A program made the translations under genes and the position numbers. A stretch of 64,000 nucleotides of DNA, taken from assembly GCF_000378245.1 (NCBI RefSeq), contig NZ_KB899499.1, positions 171,640-235,639 of the forward strand. Reading direction: 5' to 3'. How positions within the stretch are numbered: position 1 is the stretch's first letter; each line of letters starts with the position of its first letter. Shown in pieces: positions 47,041 to 55,742 of the stretch. Source of the stretch: Aromatoleum toluclasticum ATCC 700605 (GTDB lineage: Bacteria; Pseudomonadota; Gammaproteobacteria; Burkholderiales; Rhodocyclaceae). Below the pieces are notes generated by a model. That model had not been told where the DNA came from. It saw only the letters and a program-made list of their open reading frames with translations, and ran no database searches.

Positions 47041-48258
47041 CTAGCCCGTATGCTTCAGCACGACGGTGTCCGTCGGTGAACGCAGTTCGTACGAAATCCC
47101 CCGCCACGTGATGCGCCGCGTGGTCGCCGAGTAGAGCGTATTGACCAGGCTCAGCAGCGAGGCGATCGGTGCGCACAGCACGTATCGCCACCGCAGGCGC
47201 TCGAGATCGCCCGCGATCCCCGGCAGCAGTCTCTTCACATTGCCCAGCAGCAGTGACGCATTCGCAAGGCTCAGCGGCACCAGCACCAGGCAACCCGCCC
47301 CGACGAGCCACACCGGATCGCCGCCCAGCGCATAGGTCGCGGCACAGCCGAAACCATACAGCGGCAGAAGGTTCGCGAACGAGTGCACGAGGGCCGCAGA
47401 CCACCACAGGAAGGGGAAATACACCCTTGAGATGATGCTCTGCCGGTTGGTGAACTCGAGCGTTTCGCGCAGCGTCGAGCCTTCGTGCGAAATCGCGATG
47501 CATGAGGTGACGAAACGCAGCTCCAGACCCAGCCGGCGCACCGCCAGCGTAAACGGGAAATCGTCGGAAACTGCGCGGTCCCACGCCTTGTCCACCGCCG
47601 CCCGCTTGAAGACCTCGCCCGATATGGCCATCGCGCCCCCCCAGGCAAAGTTGTGTGCCGGATCGCACAGGAAGGGGAGCGCGCCCGCATTCCATGTGCT
47701 CCGCAGCATCGCACCGAGGGTAGGCTGCGGCGGCAGGTACCAGCGAAAGCCCGTGGTCGCGCCGACGCCGCGCTCTCCCAGCGGCGCGATGAGCCGGGAC
47801 ACGAAACCCGGATCCGGGCGGATATCCGAATCGGCGAACACCAGCACGCCCGCCGCGGCATCCACGCTGCGCACGGCGGCGAGCTGATTCGTGAGTTTCT
47901 GCGCACGCCGGTCGTCGATGCCGGCCACCACGATCGTCGCACCGTGGCGCGCTCCCGCACGCTCATGTCGCCCGAGCAGCTGCCGCAATTCGGCATAGGC
48001 CGGATCGTCCGCGGTTGCGACGGCAAATACGAGATGCAGGTCGGGGCAGTCCTGCATGAACCACGCGTCGATGTTGTCCCGGAATCCCGGGTCTATGCCC
48101 TTGCACGGCAGCACGAGGAATACCGGGCGGAGCGGAGCCGGCGCGTTCGCACCTTCCCGCACACCATCGGGATAACGCTGCATCCGGAGCGTAAACACGA
48201 ACGGCAACAGCCCCAGCACGACCGTCAACAGGACCAGCGCAGTATTCAATGCCATCAT
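47041..48258 (-). CDS. Membrane glycosyltransferase, GT21/GT2-like
   Basis: A 405-residue glycosyltransferase. N-terminal TM anchor (LVLLTVVLGLLPFVFTL), a GT-A domain with FLVLPCKGID, FADSDIRPDPGF (DXD-like), SDDFPFTLAVRR and the (Q/R)XXRW-like RQSIISRVYFPFLWW, then C-terminal TM helices. This pattern resembles ceramide glucosyltransferase-like (GT21) or HpnI enzymes that add a sugar to a lipid. Start ATG at 48258 has a GAGGTG site; a TTG at 48279 is possible. Confidence 0.8.
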   Translation of the reverse strand: MMALNTALVLLTVVLGLLPFVFTLRMQRYPDGVREGANAPAPLRPVFLVLPCKGIDPGFRDNIDAWFMQDCPDLHLVFAVATADDPAYAELRQLLGRHERAGARHGATIVVAGIDDRRAQKLTNQLAAVRSVDAAAGVLVFADSDIRPDPGFVSRLIAPLGERGVGATTGFRWYLPPQPTLGAMLRSTWNAGALPFLCDPAHNFAWGGAMAISGEVFKRAAVDKAWDRAVSDDFPFTLAVRRLGLELRFVTSCIAISHEGSTLRETLEFTNRQSIISRVYFPFLWWSAALVHSFANLLPLYGFGCAATYALGGDPVWLVGAGCLVLVPLSLANASLLLGNVKRLLPGIAGDLERLRWRYVLCAPIASLLSLVNTLYSATTRRITWRGISYELRSPTDTVVLKHTG

Positions 48259-48300
48259 GCCCCACACCTCGGTTGCCAATACACATCCTGGCTTGCGGTA

Positions 48301-49380
48301 TCAGCGACCGCCATCGGTAAGCAGATCCCGCACGGTCTTGCGCAGGGAACGGGACTTCGGTGCGGACGACTCGCCGACACGGCAGAAGAAGCACAGCGGC
48401 TCGTCCTCCTGCATGTCCGCGAGCGTCTCGAACTGCCGCGCAAGGTCTCGGACTCGCCCGTCCAGGGCGGCCGACGCCGACAGGGAGGCCCCCGCGCGGC
48501 AATACCAGCGGAAGATCACCGGCGTCATCTGCGGCTGCAGATGCAGGCCGAGCGAGGTGGCCGTGAGCCACAGGCGCTGCAAGGCAACGCCCGCATGGAC
48601 GTAATCGAGATGCGAGTGGAGGCTCTTGCGTGGGCGCAACGCGACATGCGCCGCGCAGCGGACGCCGGGCAGCAAATCGAGCTGCAGGCGCGGCAGCACC
48701 GTGCCGGCCAGATAGCGATTGAAGAACAGGACCCGCCGCCAGCTTCCCAGCACCCACTGCATCAGCCGGGCGGTCAGGAAATCCACGCCCACTGCCTGTT
48801 CGGGAATGCGGTCGTCGCTGAAGCGCGCGCCCCACTCGATGATCCGGCGATGGACCTTGTAGGCTTCCGGGCAAGTCAGGCGGATGTAAGCACTCTTCCA
48901 CAGGAGGCGAGCAACCGCGAGGCGCTCCGCGAGCGAGCCGAAGAACTGAACCCGGTAGTCGCTGCCGGCTGCCGCAGCGAGCGCACGCATCTCTTCGCCG
49001 GACAGCGGCCGCGTGCGCATCGGCCTTCTCTGCACGACCCTGTTTTCGATGTACCGAAACAGCGGGTCGGACGGCCGCTCCGACCGTGTGAAACCGACTT
49101 CATACACGGGCGACGAATCAGGGGATTCCGGCAGCAGACGCCAGCTCGCATCGTATCCGTGGCCGCTGGCGGCAATTCTCAGGGTTTCGAGCAAGGCGCC
49201 ATGCGCGATGTGGCTCGCATGGCCGCGGAAGTCGTAGACACACCATTCCCGCGTGTCATGACCATGTACCAGTATGCGATCATCACCCGCTAGCTCGAAG
49301 CGCCACGGCTGCGTGTTGTCGCCACTGGGCGCCCAACGTGCAAGATCGAGGATTTTCAGCAGCACTTCGCGCTCAGGCAC
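48301..49380 (-). CDS. Nitroreductase-family flavoprotein
   Basis: A 359-residue protein. The N-terminal signature is ILDLARWAPSGDNTQPWRFE, the FMN-binding P-loop of nitroreductases, and a second half (about 230-340) resembles the second nitroreductase-like domain of larger members. GTG start with GGGAG upstream, overlapping the ThiF gene by 8 bases. With its E1-like partner it recalls the ThiF + nitroreductase fusion of mycobacterial Rv1355c type (from memory, not checked). Redox role on a biosynthetic product is likely; substrate unknown. Confidence 0.75.
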   Translation of the reverse strand: MPEREVLLKILDLARWAPSGDNTQPWRFELAGDDRILVHGHDTREWCVYDFRGHASHIAHGALLETLRIAASGHGYDASWRLLPESPDSSPVYEVGFTRSERPSDPLFRYIENRVVQRRPMRTRPLSGEEMRALAAAAGSDYRVQFFGSLAERLAVARLLWKSAYIRLTCPEAYKVHRRIIEWGARFSDDRIPEQAVGVDFLTARLMQWVLGSWRRVLFFNRYLAGTVLPRLQLDLLPGVRCAAHVALRPRKSLHSHLDYVHAGVALQRLWLTATSLGLHLQPQMTPVIFRWYCRAGASLSASAALDGRVRDLARQFETLADMQEDEPLCFFCRVGESSAPKSRSLRKTVRDLLTDGGR

Positions 49381-50260
49381 GGCCCGCTCCCGGTTGGCGC
49401 ATGCGGCGCAACTGCCGGCGGGCCACCCACAGTCCGAGGCACTGCAGCGGATTGCGGTTGCCGCCTGGACGCCAGGTGCGGACCATGCGATTCCTGTAGG
49501 CGTCGAACTGCCAGCCCCACGGCGCGGCCAGCACAGCCCCCCGCCCAAGGAGGATCTTCAGCGACTCCGCAGCCGCGGCACCGGCGCATAGCTGGCATGC
49601 GATGATCGTCGAAGGCCCGCGCCGCGCCGCGAGATCGACCTGCGCGGGGTCGGCAAGATAGGCCCGCTGGAGCATCGCCGGCGACAGGCCCAGCAGGAAG
49701 CGGATCGCCATCTCCTCCTCGTCGCAGCCGTCCAGACGGAAATACTCCTCGAAACTCGTCCCCCCCGGCAGGAAGGCAACCATCGCAGCCCCCATTCCGA
49801 GCGGCGCCGCGGTGATCGCGGGAATGCCCAGTCGATGGCATGCGGCAAACGCTGCTCGCCGGGCGTCGAATGCAAAGAAATCCAGCCCGTCGACGTAGAG
49901 ATCGACATCCTCCAGGAAGGCGTCCAGATTGTCGCTCGACACCCCGGCGGAAAATCGGCGCAGGTCCAAGCCCGGATTGATGTCGAGGGCCATCTCGGCC
50001 AGCACATCCACTTTCGCGCGCCCGGCCGAGGACATCATCGCGCCCGCCTGGCGATTGAAGTTCACGAGATCGAATGAATCGAAGTCGGCAATGTTGAATG
50101 CACCGATGCCAAGACGCGCAAGGGTCAGCAGGTGGACGCCGCCAACGCCGCCCATTCCGGCGATCGCGATGCGCTTGCAGCGCAGCGCGGACTGTTCCGC
50201 GGCAGTCACCCAGCCGATGTTGCGCGCGAACGCTGCATCGTAATCGAATATCGTGCTCAC
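49373..50260 (-). CDS. ThiF-like E1 adenylyltransferase
   Basis: A 295-residue ThiF/MoeB/HesA-family protein. ATP-binding GMGGVGGVHLLTLARLGIGAF, D-x-D acidic residues (ADFDSFDLVNFNRQAGA), and the R-finger-type region are intact. A pair of Cys (ACQLCAG) lies near the C-terminal part, but I cannot identify the catalytic Cys. No ThiS/MoaD-type ubiquitin-like partner is encoded nearby. First gene of the four-gene cluster; GTG start with GAGG upstream. Confidence 0.8.
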   Translation of the reverse strand: MSTIFDYDAAFARNIGWVTAAEQSALRCKRIAIAGMGGVGGVHLLTLARLGIGAFNIADFDSFDLVNFNRQAGAMMSSAGRAKVDVLAEMALDINPGLDLRRFSAGVSSDNLDAFLEDVDLYVDGLDFFAFDARRAAFAACHRLGIPAITAAPLGMGAAMVAFLPGGTSFEEYFRLDGCDEEEMAIRFLLGLSPAMLQRAYLADPAQVDLAARRGPSTIIACQLCAGAAAAESLKILLGRGAVLAAPWGWQFDAYRNRMVRTWRPGGNRNPLQCLGLWVARRQLRRMRQPGAGRA

Positions 50261-50485
50261 CCAGAGTCCTCACTGCGCCGCCATTTCACCATGCACCGGA
50301 AACGGGCGCCCGCAAACCAAACGTCGGATTCTGGCATGCCTCGTGGAAGAAGAGTATCTGAAGCACTTGGACTATGATTGTCGAAAAGAACGCTGCACGA
50401 AGATCAGCCGGGAAAAACACGGGATCGCCATCCGGACCGGGCCTCGAGATCCGCCCACATAACCGACAATACAAGGAGACTGGCG

Positions 50486-51253
50486 TTGCTGCTGTTCGAA
50501 CGTTTCAACCTCGGCCACGGATTCCGGAAGTACTTCCAGATCCACCCCGCGATCGACGACGCGCTGCGCGACGACGTCTATCGGATCCGCCATGAGGTGT
50601 ATTGCGAGGATCTCGGATACGAACCGGTGCGACCCGACCGTCTCGAAAGCGACGAATATGACGCACACAGCGAGCATTGCCTGCTGCGCACCAGTTCCGA
50701 GCCGATGAAGCTGGTCGGCTGCACGCGCCTCGTGCTGACGAAACCGGAAGAACGCTCCTGCCCGCTTCCCTTCGAGCACACCTGCGCCGCGACGCTGGAC
50801 CGGTCCATTGTCGATCCCGCCCGCCTGCCCCGCGAAACGATCGCCGAGGTCTCGCGACTGGCGGTGCGCGCCGGTTACCGACGCCGACGCGGCGAATCGC
50901 GCGCCAGTCCGCTGATTCACGACGAGGATTTCGGCACGAACAATCAGCCGCGCTTCCCCTATATTCCGATCGGCCTCTACCTGGGAGCCCTCGCCCTTGC
51001 CGAACGCCAAGGCATCGAGACCGTGTTCATGCTGACCGAGCCACGTCTTGCGGTCCATCTGGCACGACTCGGCGTAGACGTCCGCCAGATCGGTGGCGCA
51101 GTCGAGCACCGCGGAATCCGCATTCCATCGATGATGAACGTCCAGAGCATAATCAAGGGCATGCGTTTCATGGTGAAGCCAATGTGGTCCACGATTCGCA
51201 ATGAAATCCTGGCCGCATACACAAAAAAGGGGGCTACCACCCGCCACGCATGA
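50486..51253 (+). CDS. Exosortase-associated (LuxI-like) acyltransferase
   Basis: A 255-residue protein of the PEP-CTERM/exosortase system-associated acyltransferase family, related to the N-acyl-homoserine-lactone synthase fold. Diagnostic blocks: DDVYRIRHEVYCEDLGYEP, SDEYDAHSEHCLLR, LVGCTRLVL, EVSRLAVRAGYRRRRGE and LGLYLGALALAER-like. I chose the TTG at 50486 (AGGAGA six bases before it); the frame is open from 50378 without a good start. No exosortase (EpsH) or PEP-CTERM protein is in the window. Divergent from the ThiF cluster. Confidence 0.85.
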   Translation: MLLFERFNLGHGFRKYFQIHPAIDDALRDDVYRIRHEVYCEDLGYEPVRPDRLESDEYDAHSEHCLLRTSSEPMKLVGCTRLVLTKPEERSCPLPFEHTCAATLDRSIVDPARLPRETIAEVSRLAVRAGYRRRRGESRASPLIHDEDFGTNNQPRFPYIPIGLYLGALALAERQGIETVFMLTEPRLAVHLARLGVDVRQIGGAVEHRGIRIPSMMNVQSIIKGMRFMVKPMWSTIRNEILAAYTKKGATTRHA

Positions 51254-51300
51254 GCACGCGCGACGGATCCCCCCCCCGGAATCCCTCCACTGGGCGCACC

Positions 51301-51330
51301 AAAAAAAACCGCGCCTTGAGGCGCGGTTCC
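51301..51330 (-). terminator. Rho-independent terminator of prpE
   Basis: Perfect 9-bp stem AACCGCGCC / GGCGCGGTT with TTGA loop; the flanking A-run on the plus strand is a U-run on the minus. Lies 24 bases past the prpE stop. Confidence 0.9.
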
Positions 51331-51353
51331 CATCAGTCTCCCGACGTTCGACC

Positions 51354-53246
51354 TTAGCCTGCCAGGGCGGCCTTGATCTGATCCAGCGTGCTCGGATCGT
51401 CGATCGTCGTCAAATCGCCGGCGTCACGGCCTTCCGCCAGCGCCTGGATGGAACGGCGCAGCATCTTGCCCGAACGCGTCTTCGGCAGGCCCGAGATGAA
51501 GTGCACGCGCGCCGGACGGGCGATTGCGCCGAGGAGGTTGTCCACCGTCTTCATCACTTCCTTCTCGAGTTCGGCACGCTTCTCGGTCGTTTCGACGCGC
51601 GAGGGATCCTTCACCACTGCGAAGGCCATCGGCATCTGTCCCTTCAGCTGGTCGGCCACGCCGACGACCGCGACTTCGGCGATCGCAGTATGTGCCTGGA
51701 TCGCCTCCTCGATCTCGCGGGTGCCGAGGCGATGGCCGGCCACGTTGATCACGTCGTCCATGCGGCCGAGGATCGTGTGGTAGCCGTTTTCATCCTTGAT
51801 GCCCCAGTCCGACGACGAGTAGATCACGGGATCGGCGAAGGTGCTGAAGTAGGTCGACACGAAGCGGTCGTCCTGCCCCCACACGGTGGACAGGCAGCCC
51901 GGCGGCAGCGGCGGGACGATGCCGACGATGCCCTTCTCGTTCGCGCCGCACTCGCTGCCGTCCTCGCGGAAGATGCGCAGGTCGTAGCCGAACACGGGAA
52001 AGGCGGGCGAGCCCAGCTTGATCGCGCTCTGCTCGACGCCGCGGCAGATCGCCAGCATCGGCCAGCCGGTCTCGGTCTGCCAGTAGTTGTCGATGACCGG
52101 GATGCCCAGCTCGTCCATGATCCACTTGTGGCTGGTCTCGTCGAGCGGCTCGCCGGCGAGGAACAGGTGCTTGAGCGAGGACAGGTCGTACTTCTTGAGG
52201 AAGGCCGGGTCCTGCTTTTTCAGCACGCGCACGGCGGTCGGCGCCGAGAACATCACCGTGACCTTGTACTTCTCGACGATCTGCCACCAGATGCCGGCGT
52301 CCGGGCGCAGCGGTGTGCCTTCGTACATGATCGTGGCCATGCCGGCGAGCAGCGGGCCGTAGATGATGTAGCTGTGGCCCACGACCCAGCCGATGTCGGA
52401 CGTCGAAAACATCGTCTCGCCGGCGTCACCGGTGAAGATATGCTTCATCGACGCAGTCAGGGCCACAGCGTAGCCGCCGGTGTCGCGCTGCACACCCTTC
52501 GGCTTGCCGGTCGTGCCCGACGTGTAGAGGATGTAGCTCGGCTCAGACGATTCCAGCCAGGTCACCGGAACCTTCGCGTCCATGTGCCTGGCGCGCAGCT
52601 CACCGTAGTCGACGTCACGGTCGGCAACCTTCGGGAAGCCCTTGTCCAGGCCGCGATCGACGATCAGGACCTTCTGCGGCGGGAACTCGGCCAGCTTGCA
52701 GGCCTCGTCGACGAGGTGCTTGTACGGCACCGGCTTGCCGTTGCGCATGCCGGCGTCGGAACTCACCATCAGCACGGGCTTCGCATCATCGATGCGGGTC
52801 GCCAGCGAACCGGCGGCAAAACCGCCGAACACGACGGAGTGGATCGCACCGATGCGTGCGCAGGCGAGCATCGCGAACGCCGCCTCGGCGATCATCGGCA
52901 TGTAGATCAGGACGCGATCGCCCTTCTTGACGCCGAGGTCCTGGTAGATCGCCGCCATGCGCTCGACTTCGCGCTGTAGTTCGGCGAACGAATAGACCTT
53001 CTCTTCGTCGGTTTCAGTCGAAACGTAGATCAGCGCGCGGTCGTTCGGCCGCTTCGCGGCATGGCGGTCCACTGCGTTGAAGCACAGGTTGGTTTCACCG
53101 CCCTTGAACCACTTCACGAACGGCGGCTTGGAAAAGTCGCAGATCTGGTCCGCAGGCTTGTTCCAGTCGATGAGCCCGGCCTGTTCGGCCCAGAACTCGT
53201 CGCGTTTTTCGATGGAACGGCGGTGAAATTCGTTGTACGTGGTCAT
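51354..53246 (-). CDS. prpE: Propionate-CoA ligase
   Basis: A 630-residue acyl-CoA synthetase of the ANL superfamily. N-terminus FHRRSIEKRDEFWAEQA is typical of PrpE. ATP motif YTSGTTGKPKGV, then DNYWQTETGWP: where acetyl-CoA synthetase has a bulky Trp before WQTE, a Tyr is found, consistent with a larger acyl pocket. The acetylation-site motif PKTRSGKMLRR is present. Preceded by an acuI-like gene, matching C3 acyl metabolism. Confidence 0.92.
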   Translation of the reverse strand: MTTYNEFHRRSIEKRDEFWAEQAGLIDWNKPADQICDFSKPPFVKWFKGGETNLCFNAVDRHAAKRPNDRALIYVSTETDEEKVYSFAELQREVERMAAIYQDLGVKKGDRVLIYMPMIAEAAFAMLACARIGAIHSVVFGGFAAGSLATRIDDAKPVLMVSSDAGMRNGKPVPYKHLVDEACKLAEFPPQKVLIVDRGLDKGFPKVADRDVDYGELRARHMDAKVPVTWLESSEPSYILYTSGTTGKPKGVQRDTGGYAVALTASMKHIFTGDAGETMFSTSDIGWVVGHSYIIYGPLLAGMATIMYEGTPLRPDAGIWWQIVEKYKVTVMFSAPTAVRVLKKQDPAFLKKYDLSSLKHLFLAGEPLDETSHKWIMDELGIPVIDNYWQTETGWPMLAICRGVEQSAIKLGSPAFPVFGYDLRIFREDGSECGANEKGIVGIVPPLPPGCLSTVWGQDDRFVSTYFSTFADPVIYSSSDWGIKDENGYHTILGRMDDVINVAGHRLGTREIEEAIQAHTAIAEVAVVGVADQLKGQMPMAFAVVKDPSRVETTEKRAELEKEVMKTVDNLLGAIARPARVHFISGLPKTRSGKMLRRSIQALAEGRDAGDLTTIDDPSTLDQIKAALAG

Positions 53247-53300
53247 AAGCTTCCTCTCCCTACTTTGATCCCTGCACTGCTTGCTTTAGATACGCGTTCC

Positions 53301-53339
53301 GGCGCCGCCGGCCCCTTTCCTCCAAGAGACAGCGGCGCC
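53301..53339 (-). repeat. Inverted repeat in the prpE leader
   Basis: GGCGCCGC (53301-53308) and GCGGCGCC (53332-53339) can form an 8-bp stem with a 23-base loop, 55-90 bases upstream of the prpE start. A candidate attenuator or processing site between the regulator gene and prpE. Confidence 0.45.
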
Positions 53340-53380
53340 ACCTTTCACAGCTTTGTTGTTATTGTTGCCGGGGCAGCCGC

Positions 53381-54562
53381 TCAGGCCTTCTGCGAGCCTT
53401 GCGCAGCAACCCCGGAGGCGGAATTGTAGTTATTAAGGCGGTCCAGCGGAATCCCGCAGCCGAGGCGCGACTCGATCAGCTGCAGCAGCGGCATCAGCGC
53501 CGCGACCGCCGCCGGCAGCTGCGCGTCGAGCTCGGCACCTTCTCCGGCGCGGATCTGGCCGAGCAGCTGGTCGATGCTCACGACCTGCCTGAGCAGTTGA
53601 TCGACCGATTGCTGCGTGACCTCGCCCTGATCGCCCACCACGCGATTGCCGCCGGCCTGACGTCCCGCCTGAGCACGCTTCACGGCCATACCGATCAGCT
53701 CGCTGACGCTTTGCGCCTCATCGACGGACGAGCTTGCGACGCCAATCGTCACGTTGATGCGGATGCGGTCCTCGCGGTAGGTCATCACCAGCTTTTCCAT
53801 CGCCTGCTGCATGCGCAATGCGAATGCACAGATCCCCCCGAGATCGGTGCTGGGCGACAACACGACGAACTGTGAGGGCGCGATCTGCGTGACCGTATCC
53901 TCCTTGCGCACCCGCGTCGAAAGAATACCCGACAGTTTGCGCCCGACGAGCTGGGCCACGTGGGCACCGTAGGTCGTGATCAGCTGGTCGTAGCGATCGA
54001 TTTCCACGAGCATCGCGCTGAGATCGGCCTGATGCCGGCGGGCCAGCGCCAGTTCCTGTTCGCCGCGCCAGTTCATGTAGGACTCGGTGACGAGTCCCGA
54101 CACGGGGTCGACCGGGCTTTGCTTGGCAAGTGCGGCCCGGCTCTCCTCCAGTTCCCGCCGCGTCTGTGCAAGACGCGTCAGAGAGTCGAGGCGCGCCAGA
54201 AGCTCGGTCGCACCGATACCCTTGGTGATGAAATCGTTGGCACCCAGCTGGCGGGCGCGTTCGCGCACGGCATCGTCCTCCTCGCCCGAAATGACGATCA
54301 CCGGAAGCTCCTGGATGCGCGACAGCTTGGAGCTGCGGATACGCTGGAGCAGCCCATAGCCGTCGAGCTGGGGCATGCCGATGTCGGAGAGGACGAGCTG
54401 GATCGACGGGTCGACGAGCAACGCCTGCCAGCCGGCTTCGCCGTCGGCCTCCTCGCGGAACTCGAAGCGCCCGCGGATCAGTTTGACGATGGAAGCCCGC
54501 ACCATGCGCGAGTCGTCGACGATCAGCACCTTGGGCAGCGGCTGATTTTCCTGTTCGCTCAT
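53381..54562 (-). CDS. REC domain + degenerate GGDEF response regulator
   Basis: A 393-residue regulator. REC domain residues 10-125: acidic pair D16/D17, phospho-acceptor D60 (LVLSDIGMPQLDG), K114 (FITKG). The GGDEF-like domain (about 150-310) lacks the active GGDEF motif (the equivalent place reads IAPSQFVVL), so it cannot make c-di-GMP by the usual chemistry. C-terminal ~70 residues are a helical extension. Sits 23 bases after acuI and before prpE. Confidence 0.87.
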   Translation of the reverse strand: MSEQENQPLPKVLIVDDSRMVRASIVKLIRGRFEFREEADGEAGWQALLVDPSIQLVLSDIGMPQLDGYGLLQRIRSSKLSRIQELPVIVISGEEDDAVRERARQLGANDFITKGIGATELLARLDSLTRLAQTRRELEESRAALAKQSPVDPVSGLVTESYMNWRGEQELALARRHQADLSAMLVEIDRYDQLITTYGAHVAQLVGRKLSGILSTRVRKEDTVTQIAPSQFVVLSPSTDLGGICAFALRMQQAMEKLVMTYREDRIRINVTIGVASSSVDEAQSVSELIGMAVKRAQAGRQAGGNRVVGDQGEVTQQSVDQLLRQVVSIDQLLGQIRAGEGAELDAQLPAAVAALMPLLQLIESRLGCGIPLDRLNNYNSASGVAAQGSQKA

Positions 54563-54585
54563 GGCGGGATTTTCTCCTTACTGCT

Positions 54586-55584
54586 TCAGGCGCCGATCCG
54601 CACAACCGTGCGCCCCTTGATCGCACCCTTGATGTACGCGTCGAAGGCGTCCGGCAACTCGTCGAGCGTGATGCTGCGGGTCACCGCAGCAAGATGGCGC
54701 GGCTTGAGGTCGGTCGCCAGACGATCCCACACGCGCTGACGGATCGGGAAGCCGATGTAGCCCGAATCGATCCCGAGCAGGCTCACGCCGCGCAGGATGA
54801 AGGGGAACACCGTCGTGTTCAGGTTGAAGCTCGCTGCATTGCCGATGCTTGCGACGGTGCCGGCCTGCTTCATCGTGGCCAGCACCCAGTGCAGGATCTG
54901 GCCGCCGACGTTATCGACGGCGCCGGCCCACTGGGCGGCCTCGAGCGGACGCACCTTGTCGAGGTCGATCGTGCTGCGCAGCTTCACCTCGGCCGCACCG
55001 AGCATCTTCAGGTAGTCGGTTTCGACTTCCTTCCCGGTAAGTGCGACCACGTGATAGCCGAGCCGCGCCAGCATGTCGATCGCCAGGCCGCCGACGCCGC
55101 CGGTGGCACCCGTCACGATGACCGGACCGTTGGCCGGAGCGAGCCCGTTGTCCTCCATGCGCACGACGCCCAGCGCCGCGGTGAACCCGGCGGTGCCCAG
55201 CGCCATCGACTCGAACAGGTCCAGCCCCTGCGGCAGGGGCACGACCCAGCCCGCCGGTACGCGGGCGTACTCCGCATAACCGCCGTGATGCGCGACGCCG
55301 ATATCGAAACTGGTGGCAATGACCTTGTCGCCGGGCTTGAAGCGCGCGTCGGCGCTCTCGACGACCTCGCCGCTCATGTCGATGCCGCCGACACACGGAA
55401 AGCGGCGGATGATCTTGCCGGCGCCGGTCGCGGCAAGCGCATCCTTGTAGTTGATGCTGGAGTAATGGACGCGGATCAGAACCTCGCCTGCATCCAGATT
55501 CGTCGCATCGAGAGTCGCCATCCCGCTGACGACCTTCTTGTTCTCGTCCTGACCGATCAGAAAAGCCTTGAAGGGTGTACTCAC
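54586..55584 (-). CDS. acuI: Acrylyl-CoA reductase-like MDR oxidoreductase (AcuI/YhdH)
   Basis: A 332-residue zinc-independent MDR reductase. Family blocks: HYSSINYKDALAATG, PCVGGIDMSGEV, GTAGFTAALGV and VTGATGGVGGLAIDMLARLG. AcuI reduces acryloyl-CoA to propionyl-CoA with NADPH. GTG start at 55584; same strand as the regulator and prpE, so an operon for propionate/acrylate handling is likely. Confidence 0.85.
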   Translation of the reverse strand: MSTPFKAFLIGQDENKKVVSGMATLDATNLDAGEVLIRVHYSSINYKDALAATGAGKIIRRFPCVGGIDMSGEVVESADARFKPGDKVIATSFDIGVAHHGGYAEYARVPAGWVVPLPQGLDLFESMALGTAGFTAALGVVRMEDNGLAPANGPVIVTGATGGVGGLAIDMLARLGYHVVALTGKEVETDYLKMLGAAEVKLRSTIDLDKVRPLEAAQWAGAVDNVGGQILHWVLATMKQAGTVASIGNAASFNLNTTVFPFILRGVSLLGIDSGYIGFPIRQRVWDRLATDLKPRHLAAVTRSITLDELPDAFDAYIKGAIKGRTVVRIGA

Positions 55585-55742
55585 TTGCGCTCTACTCCTC
55601 TCTCGCCGGGACGCGACACCGTACCGCGCTTTTTGCGGCGATTATAGCCAAATCGCCGCACGCCACCCTGTCAAATGGCATCCGCCCTTCATTTCACCGA
55701 TCCGCTGCCGATAATTCCCCCATCAGTCAGGTTCCGACGCTC

